64,000 nt of DNA from Ephydatia muelleri (GCA_013339895.1 JABACO010000009.1:8285638-8349637), one strand, 5' to 3'. Positions 11,001 to 22,257 are shown, counted from the stretch's first letter. The notes: generated by a model from the sequence alone, not told the origin. Numbers and translations: made by a program.

Positions 11001-14000
11001 TGGCTTTGCCGATTTTCAAGTGTGCACTTGACTTCCTGTGACAATGATCCGGGCAGCAATGACTGTGTCAGTCGTCTCTGCTGGCATCTGGACCAATCTT
11101 ATGGCGGATACAGAGCTGGGTGCACAACACGATTAAATGGTGATCCAACATGGAGAAAAGTGATTTACAAAGGAAATAATAGCTCAGCAATGTGCAATCT
11201 AGGTAAGAGCATATGTTTTTATTCTTTATGTTATTAAATTTATTAATTTCCTGGGGGGGCCAATAATTGTCCAGGATGTAGAACTTTAGTATGTGCATCT
11301 GTACTTCCTTGTGTTTTGTCTAGTTAGCTGTTTGGTAACAAAACGCACAACACTTTGACATTGTTGAAATGTTATGTACTGTATTAGTTTATGCTTCCCT
11401 ACAAAATGGCAGCAGGCTCATAACTTTCAGCCACTTTGCACTTATGAACTGCTTGGAATACTGAGCACACATTTAGCATCTGTGTAACTATCAAAGGAGC
11501 ACACTGTCTATTCATTGAATTCAAAACTACAAACTAAATTGCATCACAATAATTGGAAGCTAACTTCGCAGTTGCTATCAGAGACATTCCATGCCTGATC
11601 AACACAACATTTGCCATGACCATGTCAAATTTTTTTAATTTTTTAATATATAAGAGATCTTGTACTGTGTTGTTATTGTGCAAAGTTTCATTTTCAGAAA
11701 CACTTTGGTTCATTAATAAATATTGGGCAACTTTGGAGCGTCCTGTGATTTTGCTCATTGATATGAGTTGTTAGCAATGCTGTAATATTTCATTGATAAT
11801 GCTCATATTGGCATGATTGATATCAATAAATAGCATATACCACACGGAAGAACAAACATTCACAAAATGTATATGTTACCATCAATAAAATTAATAACTT
11901 GGCCCCTTGTTTTGCACACATCAAAGTATCTCAAAACACCCCTATTTAGATTTCGGCCCATTAGTTGTGATGTACTTAATTTAATTAAAAGTTAGTTGGG
12001 GTATTCGTTTCGTGCATAAGTTATAAATGAATTTGTGCCAAACGTGTCATGTTTCTTTGAAGTACCGCTTGACCACACCGTTTACACAGACGCCACAAAG
12101 CTATCATCGCCGTATACTATAGCAACATTCACGCGCACGATGTCGCACTCAAAGTACGCGTGTAAATATGTGCGAGGTCTGATGTGACACTCGAATTCCT
12201 GAGTTTGCATACGAACGACTACGCGTGCTGGGAGGGCAATGCAGAACATTGCATGTAAGGTGCGTGGGCTGCGGGCCGCTTTTGTTCTCATTGCCCTCCC
12301 AGCACGCGTAATCGTTCGTATGCAAACTCAGGAATTCGCGTGTCACACAGACCTCGCACATATTTACGTGTACTTTAAGTGAATGCGTGCAATAGTATAC
12401 GGTGATGATAGCTTTGTGGCGTCTGTGTAAACGGTGTGGTCAAGTGGTACTTCAAAGAAATATGACATGTTTGGCACAAATTCATTTATAACTTGATAAA
12501 CGAAACGAATACACCAACTGGGTCAGTTTCCGAGAAAATGAGCCTTCGCTATATATATATATAAAAGTTATAAAAATCATTCACGTTTGAATCGCTATAA
12601 CGTCCGAACGGTACACGCCATTGACTTCCTATTTTCAACACTTCATACTACACCATTTCTCTACGTTAAATACTTTTTGGGGTCTTGCACTTGCTCCGTG
12701 CCCGTCTTGCAACGTCCGATACCCCACAGGGTATGAACCCGTCATAACTTTCGGCAGGAGTAATCAAATCGCTTCAAATTCGGTTTGTAGGTAGAGGGTA
12801 TTGATTTGTACTGTTCGTTAATTTTCACTCTATCCGTTGCGGAGATACAGGTGTGCAAAGTTAATGCACCTATCCTGCTCCATTTGCCCAGGCAACCCTA
12901 GTTCCATTCTCCCATTCCGCATGACTTCCTTGTTCCGCCCAGTCTCCGCCTTAAACTAAGCTATATAGCCGTTCGCAACTCAGTGTCTGTTTGTTTTTGT
13001 TGTTTTGTTTTATTTTCTGAGGCTATACGGGTCAAGAAGATGAGTTATCACTTCGTGTGACGATCGTACCAAATTAACGGATCCAAGTGAATGGTTGTCA
13101 GCTAGCGCCTGATGGTTGTCGCCGCCTCCCACGTCGCGGACGCGCGTAAGGATGTTCTTTTCCTAGTCACTCGCATCATCGTTCGGTTACCTAGTAGTGT
13201 ATTATAAAGCTTTCCCACATTCGCTTGCTTAACTTCATTCCTGTCACGCCCACTCGGCTACACTGCAAGGATGCTATAGCTTAGCTCACATAGCACGTGA
13301 CCATGCACTACGCACTTGCATTGTTACACCCACCTACTGTATCTTTATAACTTTTATTATATAGCGAAGGCTCATTTTCTCGGAAACTGACCCAACTAAC
13401 TTAAGTACATCAGTACGTTTCCAACTAATGGGCCAAAAATGAAGGAAATCTAAATAGGGGTGTTTTGAGATATTTTGATATGTGCAAAACAAGGGGCCAA
13501 GTTATTAATTTTATTGATGGTAACATAGATTGTTTTTACTTCCTTGTGGTATATGATATCAATCATACCAATATGAGCATTATCAATGAAATATTACAGC
13601 ATTGCTAACAACTCATACCAATGAGCAAAATCACAGGACGCTCCAAAGTTGCCAAATATTTATTAATGAACCGAAGTGTTTTGGAAAGTGAAACTTTGCA
13701 CAATAACAACACAGTACAAGATCTCTTATATATTAAAAATTTTAAAAAAATTTGACATGGTCATGGCAAAAGTTGTGTTGATCAGGCATGGAATGTCTCA
13801 TCATGAATATCAAATTTACTAACTATAGCGAAATCTGTGTTGATCGGTAATGTGTATAACAAAAAATTGTACTAGTTTGAACCTTACTGCAATTATCACG
13901 TGTAAATATCAATAAGATATTGCAGCATGTAAGCCATTACTGAGCTGTAACATAATCTGATTCTTCAACGTGTAAACATGCAGATATAGATGAATGTGCT

Positions 14001-16543
14001 CTGGGTATTCATGGATGCTATCAGTTATGTACCAATACCATTGGAAGCTATGTGTGCAGTTGCTACCTTGGATACCAAATCTCTTCCAACAGCAGAACTT
14101 GTGTAGGTAAGATAATATGCAGGCCGTGCTTGAAACTATTAATGTAATATGCAAGCACAACTTCCCATCACACAGACATAGATGAATGTGCTTTGGGTAT
14201 AAGTGGATGTAATCAGGATTGCACCAACACCAATGGAAGCTATGTGTGCAGTTGCTACCTTGGATACCAAATCTTATCCAACACAGAACGTGTGTGGGTA
14301 AGAGAATATCCAGTCAGGGCATGAAACTATGACCCTAAATATTTGTATTATTAAATAACATTCTTCATAATAGTTATACTTCAACTTCCCATCATACAGA
14401 CATACATGATGAGTGTGCTCTGGGTATAAGTGGATGCAATCAGAATTGTACCAACACCAATGAAAGCTATGTGTGCAGTTGCTACCTTGGATACCAAATC
14501 TCATCAAACAACAGAACATGTGTGGGTAAGACATATTATTAGTGATGCTACAGTATTCACAATTTGCACTATTTTATACTTTATGGATTTTTGATGCATA
14601 ACATGTTGCCACACAGACATAGATGAATGTGCTCTGGGTACAAATGGATGCAATCAGTATTGTATCAACACCATTGGAAGCTATTTTTGCACTTGCTACA
14701 TTGGATACCAAATCTCTCCCAACCACAGAATTTGTGTGGGTAAGAGAATATACCATCTGTGGCACTCAAATTGCAGCATCTATATCATTAAATACATAAT
14801 ATTTGTAATCGATGGACAACTTTCCACCACACAGACATAGATGAATGTGCTTTGGGTATAAGTGGATGCAATCAGTATTGTACCAACACCAATGGAAGTT
14901 ATGTGTGCAGTTGCTACATTGGGTACCAAATTTCATCCAACAACAGAACTTGTGCCAGTCAGTGCATGACACTATGACCCTAAATATTTGTATTATTAAG
15001 AAACATTCTTCAAAACAGTTATATTTCAACTTACCACCATACAGACATAGATGAATGTGCTCTGGGTACAAGTGGATGCAATCAGTATTGTACAAACACA
15101 AATGGAAGCTATATGTGTAGTTGCTACCTTGGATACCAAATCTCTTCCAACAACCAATCTTGCATGGGTAAGAAGACCTTACAGTACCTAAAATAATATA
15201 TTGATGAACAACTCCCCACCATACAGACATTGATGAATGCGCTCTGGGTGTAAGTGGATGCAATCAGAGTTGTACCAACACCAATGGAAGCTATGTGTGC
15301 AGCTGCTACCTTGGATACCAAATCTCTTTGAACAACAGAACTTGTGTGGGTAAGAGAATATCCAGTCAGGGCATGAAACTATGACCCTAAATATTTGTAT
15401 TATTAAGAAACATTCTTTATATTTCAACTTACCACCATACAGACATAGATGAATGTGCTCTGGGTACAAGTGGATGCAATCAGTATTGTACAAACACAAA
15501 TGGAAGCTATATGTGTAGTTGCTACCTTGGATACCAAATCTCTTCCAACAACCAATCTTGCATGGGTAAGAAGACCTTACAGTACCTAAAATAATATATT
15601 GATGAACAACTCCCCACCATACAGACATTGATGAATGCGCTCTGGGTGTAAGTGGATGCAATCAGAGTTGTACCAACACCAATGGAAGCTATGTGTGCAG
15701 CTGCTACCTTGGATACCAAATCTCTTTGAACAACAGAACTTGTGTGGGTAAGAGAATATCCAGTCAGGGCATGAAACTATGACCCTAAATATTTGTATTA
15801 TTAAGAAACATTCTTTATATTTCAACTTACCACCATACAGACATAGATGAATGTGCTCTGGGTACAAGTGGATGCAATCAGTATTGTACAAACACAAATG
15901 GAAGCTATATGTGTAGTTGCTACCTTGGATACCAAATCTCTTCCAACAACCAATCTTGCATGGGTAAGAAGACCTTACAGTACCTAAAATAATATATTGA
16001 TGAACAACTCCCCACCATACAGACATTGATGAATGCGCTCTGGGTGTAAGTGGATGCAATCAGAGTTGTACCAACACCAATGGAAGCTATGTGTGCAGCT
16101 GCTACCTTGGATACCAAATCTCTTTGAACAACAGAACTTGTGTGGGTAAGAGAATATCCAGTCAGGGCATGAAACTATGACCCTAAATATTTGTATTATT
16201 AAGAAACATTCTTTATATTTCAACTTACCACCATACAGACATAGATGAATGTGCTCTGGGTACAAGTGGATGCAATCAGTATTGTACAAACACAAATGGA
16301 AGCTATATGTGTAGTTGCTACCTTGGATACCTAATCTCTTCCAACAACCAATTTTGCATGGGTAAGAAGACCTTACAGTACCTAAAATAATATATTGATG
16401 AACAACTCCCCACCATACAGACATTGATGAATGCGCTCTGGGTGTAAGTGGATGCAATCAGAGTTGTACCAACACCAATGGAAGCTATGTGTGCAGCTGC
16501 TACCTTGGATACCAAATCTCTTTGAACAACAGAACCTGTGTGG
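1809..16543 (+). CDS. NIDO and EGF-repeat extracellular protein (multi-exon)
   Basis: Exons 1809-2084 and 7773-8004 encode a nidogen-type NIDO domain (start NNNGDLSF, then [32 protein letters not shown]). Exon 10712-11202 encodes a Cys/Trp-rich block with CWHLD and GGYRAG motifs that I cannot name. EGF exons run from 13984 to 16543. Splice sites and phases agree (0, 1, then 1-1), so these form one gene. NIDO-EGF proteins are secreted or membrane matrix proteins. The true N-terminus was not found. Exon 10712-11202 is one base short of its expected phase, and its reading frame closes near 11030 unless a base is added near 11018. The 5'-most intron (2085-7772) is loaded with transposon debris. 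The C-terminus is unknown because the array ends in a decayed exon. Confidence 0.75.
2780..4150 (-). mobile_element. Broken RT element with C-terminal endonuclease-like region
   Basis: Read on the minus strand, pieces in several frames follow the order of one RT protein: [12 protein letters not shown] (4140-4080), [11 protein letters not shown] and YSSPSFLYW (4050-3846), [11 protein letters not shown] (about 3810-3780), YLEDGTIGG in the place of the RT catalytic YxDD (about 3700), [11 protein letters not shown] (about 3665), [15 protein letters not shown] with KMLKWNAKC (3345-3270), and [10 protein letters not shown] (about 2970-2940). The last parts resemble an R-x-DG ... W-D-x-T nuclease-like tail seen in a large RT family of sponges and cnidarians. 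The number of frame breaks is high, so it is dead. It lies in the first intron of the NIDO gene. Assignment to non-LTR elements is inference. Confidence 0.6.
4275..4505. repeat. Minisatellite with 33- and 40-bp units
   Basis: Six to seven copies of a unit with core CAGTCCAACTTAACTATGAT run head to tail. Units alternate between a short form (AACAGCTTA) and a longer form with an added GCCTAAGTT, giving a higher-order pattern. Confidence 0.85.
4702..4941 (-). mobile_element. Second fragment of the same RT family
   Basis: The minus-strand frame contains [19 protein letters not shown] and [12 protein letters not shown], a block that normally lies between the RT and the C-terminal region of this family. 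It is out of order relative to 2780-4150, so it comes from a separate insertion. Confidence 0.5.
5186..5880. other. No gene seen; 28-base poly-C tract
   Basis: This is intronic sequence of the NIDO gene. A (C)28 tract lies at 5666-5693. There is no coding signal. Confidence 0.5.
5881..6860 (-). pseudogene. Unrecognised coding remnant with Pro/Ala/Thr/Val repeats
   Basis: The minus strand opens with an imperfect 24-bp minisatellite (6690-6850, unit core CAGTAGCAGGGACAGCTGTA on the plus strand). It translates to AVPATVPT-like octapeptides. It runs into [20 protein letters not shown]-like sequence, then [13 protein letters not shown] and [19 protein letters not shown] (6630-6280), and ends in basic residues (5881-6096). 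Frames change at least twice. I do not recognise the family. Its position inside another gene's intron and its decay suggest a transposon-borne gene. Confidence 0.35.
6861..7772. other. Intronic sequence, no gene seen; poly-C tract
   Basis: A C-rich tract (6875-6904) is followed by AT-rich sequence up to the second NIDO exon. I see no domain-bearing exon. Confidence 0.4.
7773..8004 (+). CDS. NIDO domain, second half exon
   Basis: The acceptor is ttcacag and the donor gtacat. The exon starts in phase 0 with [11 protein letters not shown] and ends in phase 1. [22 protein letters not shown] and [12 protein letters not shown] match the second half of NIDO domains. It joins in frame to the exon at 1809-2084 and to the exon at 10712. 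Confidence 0.85.
8005..10711. other. Intron of the NIDO gene; possible short MITE
   Basis: There is no coding signal. At about 9137-9320, TATCGATAAGTTGTTCAGC and a diverged inverse (CAGCTCAAAACCTTATCAAT) bracket about 180 bp and may be a small inverted-repeat element. Confidence 0.35.
10712..11202 (+). CDS. Unnamed Trp/Cys-rich extracellular block, frameshifted
   Basis: The acceptor is tatatag and the donor gtaaga. The first two thirds ([14 protein letters not shown] through [12 protein letters not shown]) and the last third ([32 protein letters not shown]) are in different frames. The length is 491 bp where the flanking phases need 492. A related fragment at 42400-42619 has TTTTT where this copy has TTTT (near 11018) and reads through the same point. 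Either this allele is broken or the base call in the T run is wrong. I do not recognise the domain family. Confidence 0.7.
11995..12519. mobile_element. Foldback element nested in the larger one
   Basis: The arms (about 11995-12240 and 12285-12519) are nearly perfect inverted copies. CACACCGTTTACACAGACGC near 12075 is answered by its complement near 12430, and CGTGCTGGGAGGGCAATG near 12225 by its complement near 12295. The spacer is about 45 bp. Confidence 0.8.
12520..13393. mobile_element. Inverted-repeat transposon, 874 bp
   Basis: The ends are GGGTCAGTTTCCGAGAAAAT and its exact complement, with similarity extending about 50 bp inward (through GCCTTCGCTATATA). The flanking AACT (12516-12519 and 13394-13397) may be a 4-bp target duplication. 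There is no reading frame of note, so it is a MITE-type element. Confidence 0.7.
13984..16543 (+). CDS. Array of calcium-binding EGF exons
   Basis: Thirteen phase 1-1 exons, mostly 123 bp, each encode one cbEGF module with six Cys, a DIDEC start and a [12 protein letters not shown] core (the Asn/Asp hydroxylation pattern). They start at 13984, 14176, 14400, 14617, 14835, 15045, 15227, 15443, 15625, 15841, 16023, 16239 and 16421. Introns are 59-110 bp. Exon 14176 is 122 bp, so its last Cys is lost. Exon 14400 has one extra codon. Exon 14835 has lost its usual donor. Calcium-binding EGF rods are known to form stiff extracellular stalks. The first exon joins in phase to the exon ending at 11202. 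Confidence 0.85.
15045..16543 (+). repeat. 398-bp tandem duplication of an EGF exon pair, four copies
   Basis: The unit is EGF exon (123) + intron (59) + EGF exon (123) + intron (93). Copies start at 15045, 15443, 15841 and 16239. The first three are essentially identical including introns. The fourth differs at a handful of bases (for example CAA to CTA, and TCT to TTT before the last Cys of its first exon) and has a different final intron. The near identity of introns means very recent duplication, gene conversion or an assembly effect. Confidence 0.9.
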
Positions 16544-16604
16544 GTAAGAGAATATACAATCTATGCACTATATTGTATTCGCTACACAACTTCCCACCAT
16601 GCAG

Positions 16605-16732
16605 AATAGATGAATGTGCTCTAGGTATTAGTGAGTGCAATCAGATACATGTATGTACCAATACAAATGGAACCTGAGTGTGCAGTTGTTACCCTAGATA
16701 CCAAATCTCTTCAAAAAACAGTACTTGTGTGG
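16605..16732 (+). pseudogene. Decayed EGF exon at the end of the array
   Basis: It is clearly homologous to the upstream EGF exons (GATGAATGTGCTCT, then ATACCAAATCTCTTC). It lacks one base at the acceptor side, carries TGA where neighbours have TAT, and its donor has changed from gtaag to ataag. It is unlikely to be used. Confidence 0.8.
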
Positions 16733-17249
16733 ATAAGAAAGCATGCAACATTCGACATTAGTCCTCTGAATGTATTTGAAGTTCCTCCAATCTGCTTGAT
16801 GCCAAATGTTCAGTATCATTTGTACTGGAAACCTTGCAAACGTGTTGTGTTAACTTATCATCGGTCCTTCTGAATCTCCTCATGTTAAGTTCATGAAAGA
16901 TATGCTTTACGTGTATACATGTGTGATATTATGAGCTTCCACATTAAATGGCCGATTACTTATGCAAAGAGTAAAGTCACAGATATTTCTATAATTGCCA
17001 AGCTGATCATGTAGCGGTTTTAATTTCATATGAATGAAAATTCACTGGGAAAAGAGTATCTGTTTATTGCTAGCTTGCTACCCAAATTTGGAGGCTCATA
17101 CACGTAATGCTATACAGTAAATATACATGTATGTTTGTACCATATGTGATTTCATGGCAAGTCATGTATTTCGTTCCACCACCCCATACAGTGTAATCTG
17201 ATAATGTAATGATGAATTTGCTATGATTGATTTTATAACATAAACATTG
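16733..17249. other. No gene seen between EGF array and LTR element
   Basis: This is AT-rich sequence. No further EGF or transmembrane exon is visible, so the end of the NIDO-EGF gene is not resolved here. Confidence 0.4.
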
Positions 17250-17549
17250 CGTGATAACTCCAGCTGTGTACATAACGCGAGGCGCTCGTAGGAACAGAGA
17301 AGATATCAAATATTAACAATCACAAAGCACACAACTATACAAGGAGGGAGTAACCAGTGTGCACGCTGACAAGGAACAGCAACCAGCACCGTTGTTGCAG
17401 ACCCGCCGAGAGAGAGTCTGGAGAGTTCTTAAGTAGTAGCAATCATTCCCAACTGCGCATGTCCATTACACCTTGAACTTCTTCTAGAAGCTTCTACATG
17501 TGAGACCTTACAAGTCCTATTGTACTAACGCATTAAGTCCATTACCACA
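17250..17549 (-). repeat. 3' LTR
   Basis: This 300-bp LTR starts TGTGGTAATGG just after a purine-rich tract on the minus strand. It aligns with 22258-22690 over nearly its whole length, apart from a short extra stretch near 17282 and the GA expansion in the other copy. Confidence 0.85.
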
Positions 17550-20500
17550 CTTTCTCCCTTCATATTCACAACCGATCTGAAGGATGACGAGGACGGGTTG
17601 AGCGACGTAATACAGGAGCTGCTTGAGATGTCACCTCAACTGAAGCAGGTTGTGGGTGAACATGTACTTCCTCGGGTGGAGGTGTTGGGGCTGGTGGAGT
17701 ATCCTCCCTGTGAGTGTTTGCAGGTGGGGCCTGATTCTGATCTGTAGCCAACAAGGTTTCCTCTTCTTGATCTTGAATACACTCAGTTGGTGAGGAATCA
17801 TCTTCGTCTTCATCTTCTTTGCCTCCTCTCCCATCTTGTTCACGAGCCCTAACGTGATCTGCATGGTATCTGGATTCGCGTCCATCACGGAAATTGATTG
17901 TCAAAGAGCGGGAACCTGACACAGCAGATACTGTCCCTGGAAGCTAGGTAGGAGTACCTCTATGATTTAGAGCATACACCTTGTCTCCAACTACAAAGAA
18001 ATGCTCAGTTGCCCTCTGATCATGGTTCTGCTTCTGCCGTTGCTGATTCTGCTTCACATTGTCAGCCACATCTGGGAAAAGGAAGTCCAAGTGAGACCTG
18101 GGTACACGTCCCAGTAAGAGCTTTGCAGGTGACTGGCCAGTAGAGGAATGCGGTGTGAGCCTATTTTGAAACAAAAATCTGGATAAACGAGTATCAATGT
18201 CACCCGAGGTCTTCTTTAGGGCATCCTTGACTGTTTGAACTGCTCGCTCAGCTAGCCCGTTGGTGGCCGGATGATAGGGTGCACTTCTGACATGCTTGAA
18301 TCAATTTCGTGTAACAAATGTTTGAAACTCTGAACTTGAAAATGCTGCTCCATTGTCAGAGACCAGGGTCTGTGGGAGCCCATGTGTTGTAAACACTCTT
18401 CTAAGTGCCTGAATGGCCTGCTGAGAGGAAGGTTACAACACTACACACACATCTATCCATTTAGAGTGAGCATCTACAATGATAAAGAATTGCTTTCCCA
18501 AAAAGGGGGCCAAAGAAATCAACATGCACCCGAGCCCAAGGCTCTACAGGCCACTCCCATGGGTGTAACTGAACCTTCGAACAACACTTCTGATTCTCTT
18601 GGCAAGCTTTGCAGCTTCTGACCAAGGTCTCTTGATCAGCATCCAACTTGGGTCACCATACTATTCCCTTAGCAAGAGATTTCATTCGTGAGATACCAGG
18701 GTGACCTTCGTGCAGCATTTCAAGAACATGCTGTCTTCCCTGTGGAGGCACCACTACCCGACTGCCCCAAGGTACACATCCATTCTGGACACCAAGTTCA
18801 AGCTTACGTTGCTCGTATGGTCTAAACTCATCACTTGCCTGTGGCTGCCAACCATGCAAGACCATTCGTCTGACCAGAGACAGGACTGGATCCTTATCTG
18901 TCCAACTCCGGATAGTGGTAGCAGTAACAACTGAATCAGCATTCCATCATCAGGATCGTGTCTCCAGGTAAAGGAACATCTCCTGGCTCTTCTCCTTTTA
19001 AAGGCAGCCTGCTTAGCCCATCTGCATTCGCCTGAAGTTGGCTTGGCCTGTACACAATCTGATAGTTGTAAGCGCTCAACATCAATGCCCAACGCTGAAT
19101 TCTCGCCAATGCCATTGGAGGTACTGGTCTAGTTTCGCAAAAGAGGAACTGAAGAGGCTTGTGATCTGAAAACACAACAAATTTCCTCCCAAGCAGGTAT
19201 TGGTGGAACTTTTTAACTCCAAATACCACAGCTAGACCCTCTTTTTCTATGTGGGTATATTTCCGTTCAGCAGGTGCAAGCGAACGGGAAGCATATGCAA
19301 TTGGCCTCTTCAGACCCATCATTGTACAAGTGTGACAATACTGCCCCTACCCCATAAGGTGATGCATCACAAGCTACGGCCAACCTTTGTTGTGGATCAA
19401 AGTGTGCCAACACAACATCTGATGCTAGCTGTGACTTGGCCATCTTGAAAGCTTCCTCTTGTTCAGCTCCCCAGCACCATTGCTGATGTTTTTTTTAGCA
19501 ATGCATAGAGTGGTGCCAATGTGTTTGCTAGGTGGGGTAAAAACTTTGAGTAGTAGTTAACCAACCCAAGGAAAGATTTTAGCTGAGAAACGTCTTTAGG
19601 AGCGGGGGCATCCACAATGGCCTGAAGCTTCTCCTGTGTAGGTCTGACACCATCCCCTGAGATGTGATATCCCAAATATTCCACACTGGGTAACATAAAC
19701 TTACACTTTGCCTTGTTTAAACCGTACCCCCCATACTGCTCCAAACGTGCCAGGACTTCCTCCAAGGTTGAAAGGTGTTCCGCCTCAGTATCATTTGTCA
19801 CCAGAACGTCATCCATGTAAGCATTGACGTGGTGAATACCACTCAAAATCCCCTCTATGACACTTTGGAAAATGGCTGGGGCAGATGCCACCCCCGAATG
19901 GAAGTCGATTATATCGAAAAAGGCCCTTGTGGATAGACACTGTTACTAATTTCTTCGATTCTTCATCCAAGGCCAACTGTAAGTAGGCATGGGCCAGGTC
20001 CAGTTTTGTGAAAACCCTAGCTCCCGCCAGTGAGGACCACAAATCATCTATCCTGGGAAGGGGGTAAGATTCAATGTCAGAAACAGAATTCACTGTTAAC
20101 TTATAATCGCCACATATTCTGATGCTTCCATCCTGTTTCATCACAGGTACCACTGGTGCTGCCCATTCGGAAAATTGAACAGGTTCAATAATTCTATCTC
20201 TCTGTAAGCGCTCCAGCTCTTGCTCAACTCTACACCGCAGTGCATAGGGAACTGGTCGAGGCGTGAAGAATCGTGGAGGCTTTGAACTGTTGACATGAAT
20301 CTTAACTGTAACTCCCCTTCCTCCCCATGTAATACACAGAAAGGTTAGGCTTTAATTTGTGTAACCAATCCCGCCCCATCAATGAAGGACCTTTACCACC
20401 GACAACCAGGATGTCCAACAGTTGAGTAGAGCCCCCATACTTAGCTTCCACCGTGATTTGTCCCTTTACTTGGATCCTTTCTCCCGTATATGTTCTCAAG

Positions 20501-20826
20501 TAAACGTCAGAAGGCCTCAACTTGGGACGCCTGGGTGTTGTCCACAACTGCCTGTACATTTCTTATAACGGACGCCACCGCTCCTGTGTCTACTTCCATC
20601 ATCAAATCGGCGCCATCCAGTTTTACCTTCTGCGTCAATGGAGCTCTAGACCTATCTCCCGCTATCGTGAACAGCGTATAGGTATCCTTAAATTGGGTCG
20701 CCGTTGAGCGGTGTCCTTCCCGACAGAGCGTCCAGGCTTTTTGCTACGACATACACGAGACAGATGACCAAGCTTACCGCAATTATAACATTCCACCGAC
20801 TTGAAACAGCAGTCCGCGGCACTGTG

Positions 20827-21598
20827 CAAGGGCGGATCCAGCGAGGGGGTCCTGGGGGTCCGGACCCCCCCCCCCCTCAGGACCCATGATGAAATAATTA
20901 CTATTAATACCCCAGTCACGTGCGCATAAAGGTGCTTCGTGCTTCGGTGTATTGTTCCTCGTCGTTTAAATGCATTCTTCGTATATCATATAGGCGTCGG
21001 AAGGTAAATTACGAAATTTAACCTGCATGGGGGAGGGGGGGGGGAAGGGTAGGCGGCTGATTTTATTTCATACAATGACATCGTTCGTACACGCGACAGT
21101 GACATAGAGACGATATACTATCTCTGGTGACGCGTAAAATTGCATGCGTCGCCTATGTGATTCCCGCGATTTTTTCTATGACTCACTTCACCAGCATTTA
21201 TACGTGCCAAGAGCTGGGTGGTTTTCAAACTGCAGTCTATATATAGGCCCGCTGAAGATTTATGCAGCTGATGTACAGGGGACGAAACAGAATACTGTTC
21301 ATTGCTTGAAGTAGGTTATCTGAGTATGATGCAAATTTTAAGTGGCTCAAGTATCGAAGTAATAACTAAGCGCACGTACAAATTAAATCTGACGAAACTG
21401 ACAGATGAAACACACCCATTTAAAATCCACATAATTATAAGCCTGGGAACAAGAACTTAACTGAGTGCCTCCGTTTCCATGCAATCTCTCTATGGAATAA
21501 CATGCAAAAAAAATTGCGCGCGCCCCTCCCCTCATCTATTATTCATGTCGGACCCCCCCCCCCCCCCCCCCCTCGCCAAATTCCTGGATCCGCCACTG
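20827..21598. mobile_element. hAT-like MITE inserted in the gypsy element
   Basis: The ends are CAAGGGCGGATCCAGC and the complement of CAGTGGCGGATCCAGG, followed inward by G or C runs on both sides. CTGTG flanks both ends (20822-20826 and 21599-21603). It carries no transposase. The ends resemble hAT-type CAGxGGCGGATCC termini, but a 5-bp rather than 8-bp duplication is unusual for hAT. It lies in the zinc-knuckle region of the host element's gag, so it is younger than that element. Confidence 0.75.
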
Positions 21599-22257
21599 CT
21601 GTGCCTTCCGCCACAACGAAAACAAGCGTCATGCACGTTATCCATACCTGCTGGAGAGTCTGGAGGCTGAACAGTGCAAACGGAGGCCGTGGTGGAATGC
21701 TGAATATCCATGGCGTTCTTTTCTGCCAGTTCGGGCCGCTTGAGCTAATTCAAAGGCCTTGGCGAAAGTGAGGCCCCTTTCTGCCAAAAGCCTTCGCTGT
21801 AGCTTGATATCCCTAATGCCGCACACCAAACGGCCTCTGAGCATGTCGTTGAGGGTATTTTCGAATTCACAGTATTCAGACAATCTCCGGAGTTCCGGCC
21901 GCACAGAACTGGGAAACGGTTTCGCCTTTTTTCTGAGTACGTCAGTTGAAGTTGTAGCGCTGAACTACAACAGAACGAGAGGGACAAAAATGGTCACGGG
22001 TTAACTTTTAAAGTATCTCCGAGATAGACTTGTCTGTGGGCTTATCTGGTGCTGCCAGGCTGCGAATAAGGAGGTAATGACTCGTTTCCACATGTGCTCA
22101 AAAGCACCGCCCGTTGCTTCTCTGGGTTAGAGATACCATTAGCTTTGAAAAACTGCTCGAGACATTCGGAGTAGACTACCCAGTCGTCGGTGTCATGGTT
22201 GAAGGGGGCCAACTGCTCCCAAAAGAGTAGCCATACTCGATTCACCCTCGTCGCCAA

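Larger units (their letters stand above)
11581..13799. mobile_element. Large foldback element (outer arms about 410 bp)
   Basis: The arms 11581-11997 and 13394-13799 are diverged inverted copies of each other, from GAGACATTCCATGCCTGATC at the left to its complement at the right. The space between them is filled by two further inverted-repeat elements (11995-12519 and 12520-13393). The whole stack sits in the intron between exon 10712-11202 and the first EGF exon. No coding sequence is seen, so it is non-autonomous. The superfamily is not determined. Confidence 0.75.

Noticed and set aside
14274-16515. Overlapping minus-strand frames of up to 165 codons that repeat every 398 bp
   Set aside because: They are antisense to the EGF exon array and cross its introns. 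The plus-strand EGF modules with splice sites explain the conservation.
14176-16543. CRISPR-like regular spacing
   Set aside because: The repeated units are 123-bp EGF exons and duplicated introns in a eukaryotic gene, not short palindromic repeats with unique spacers.
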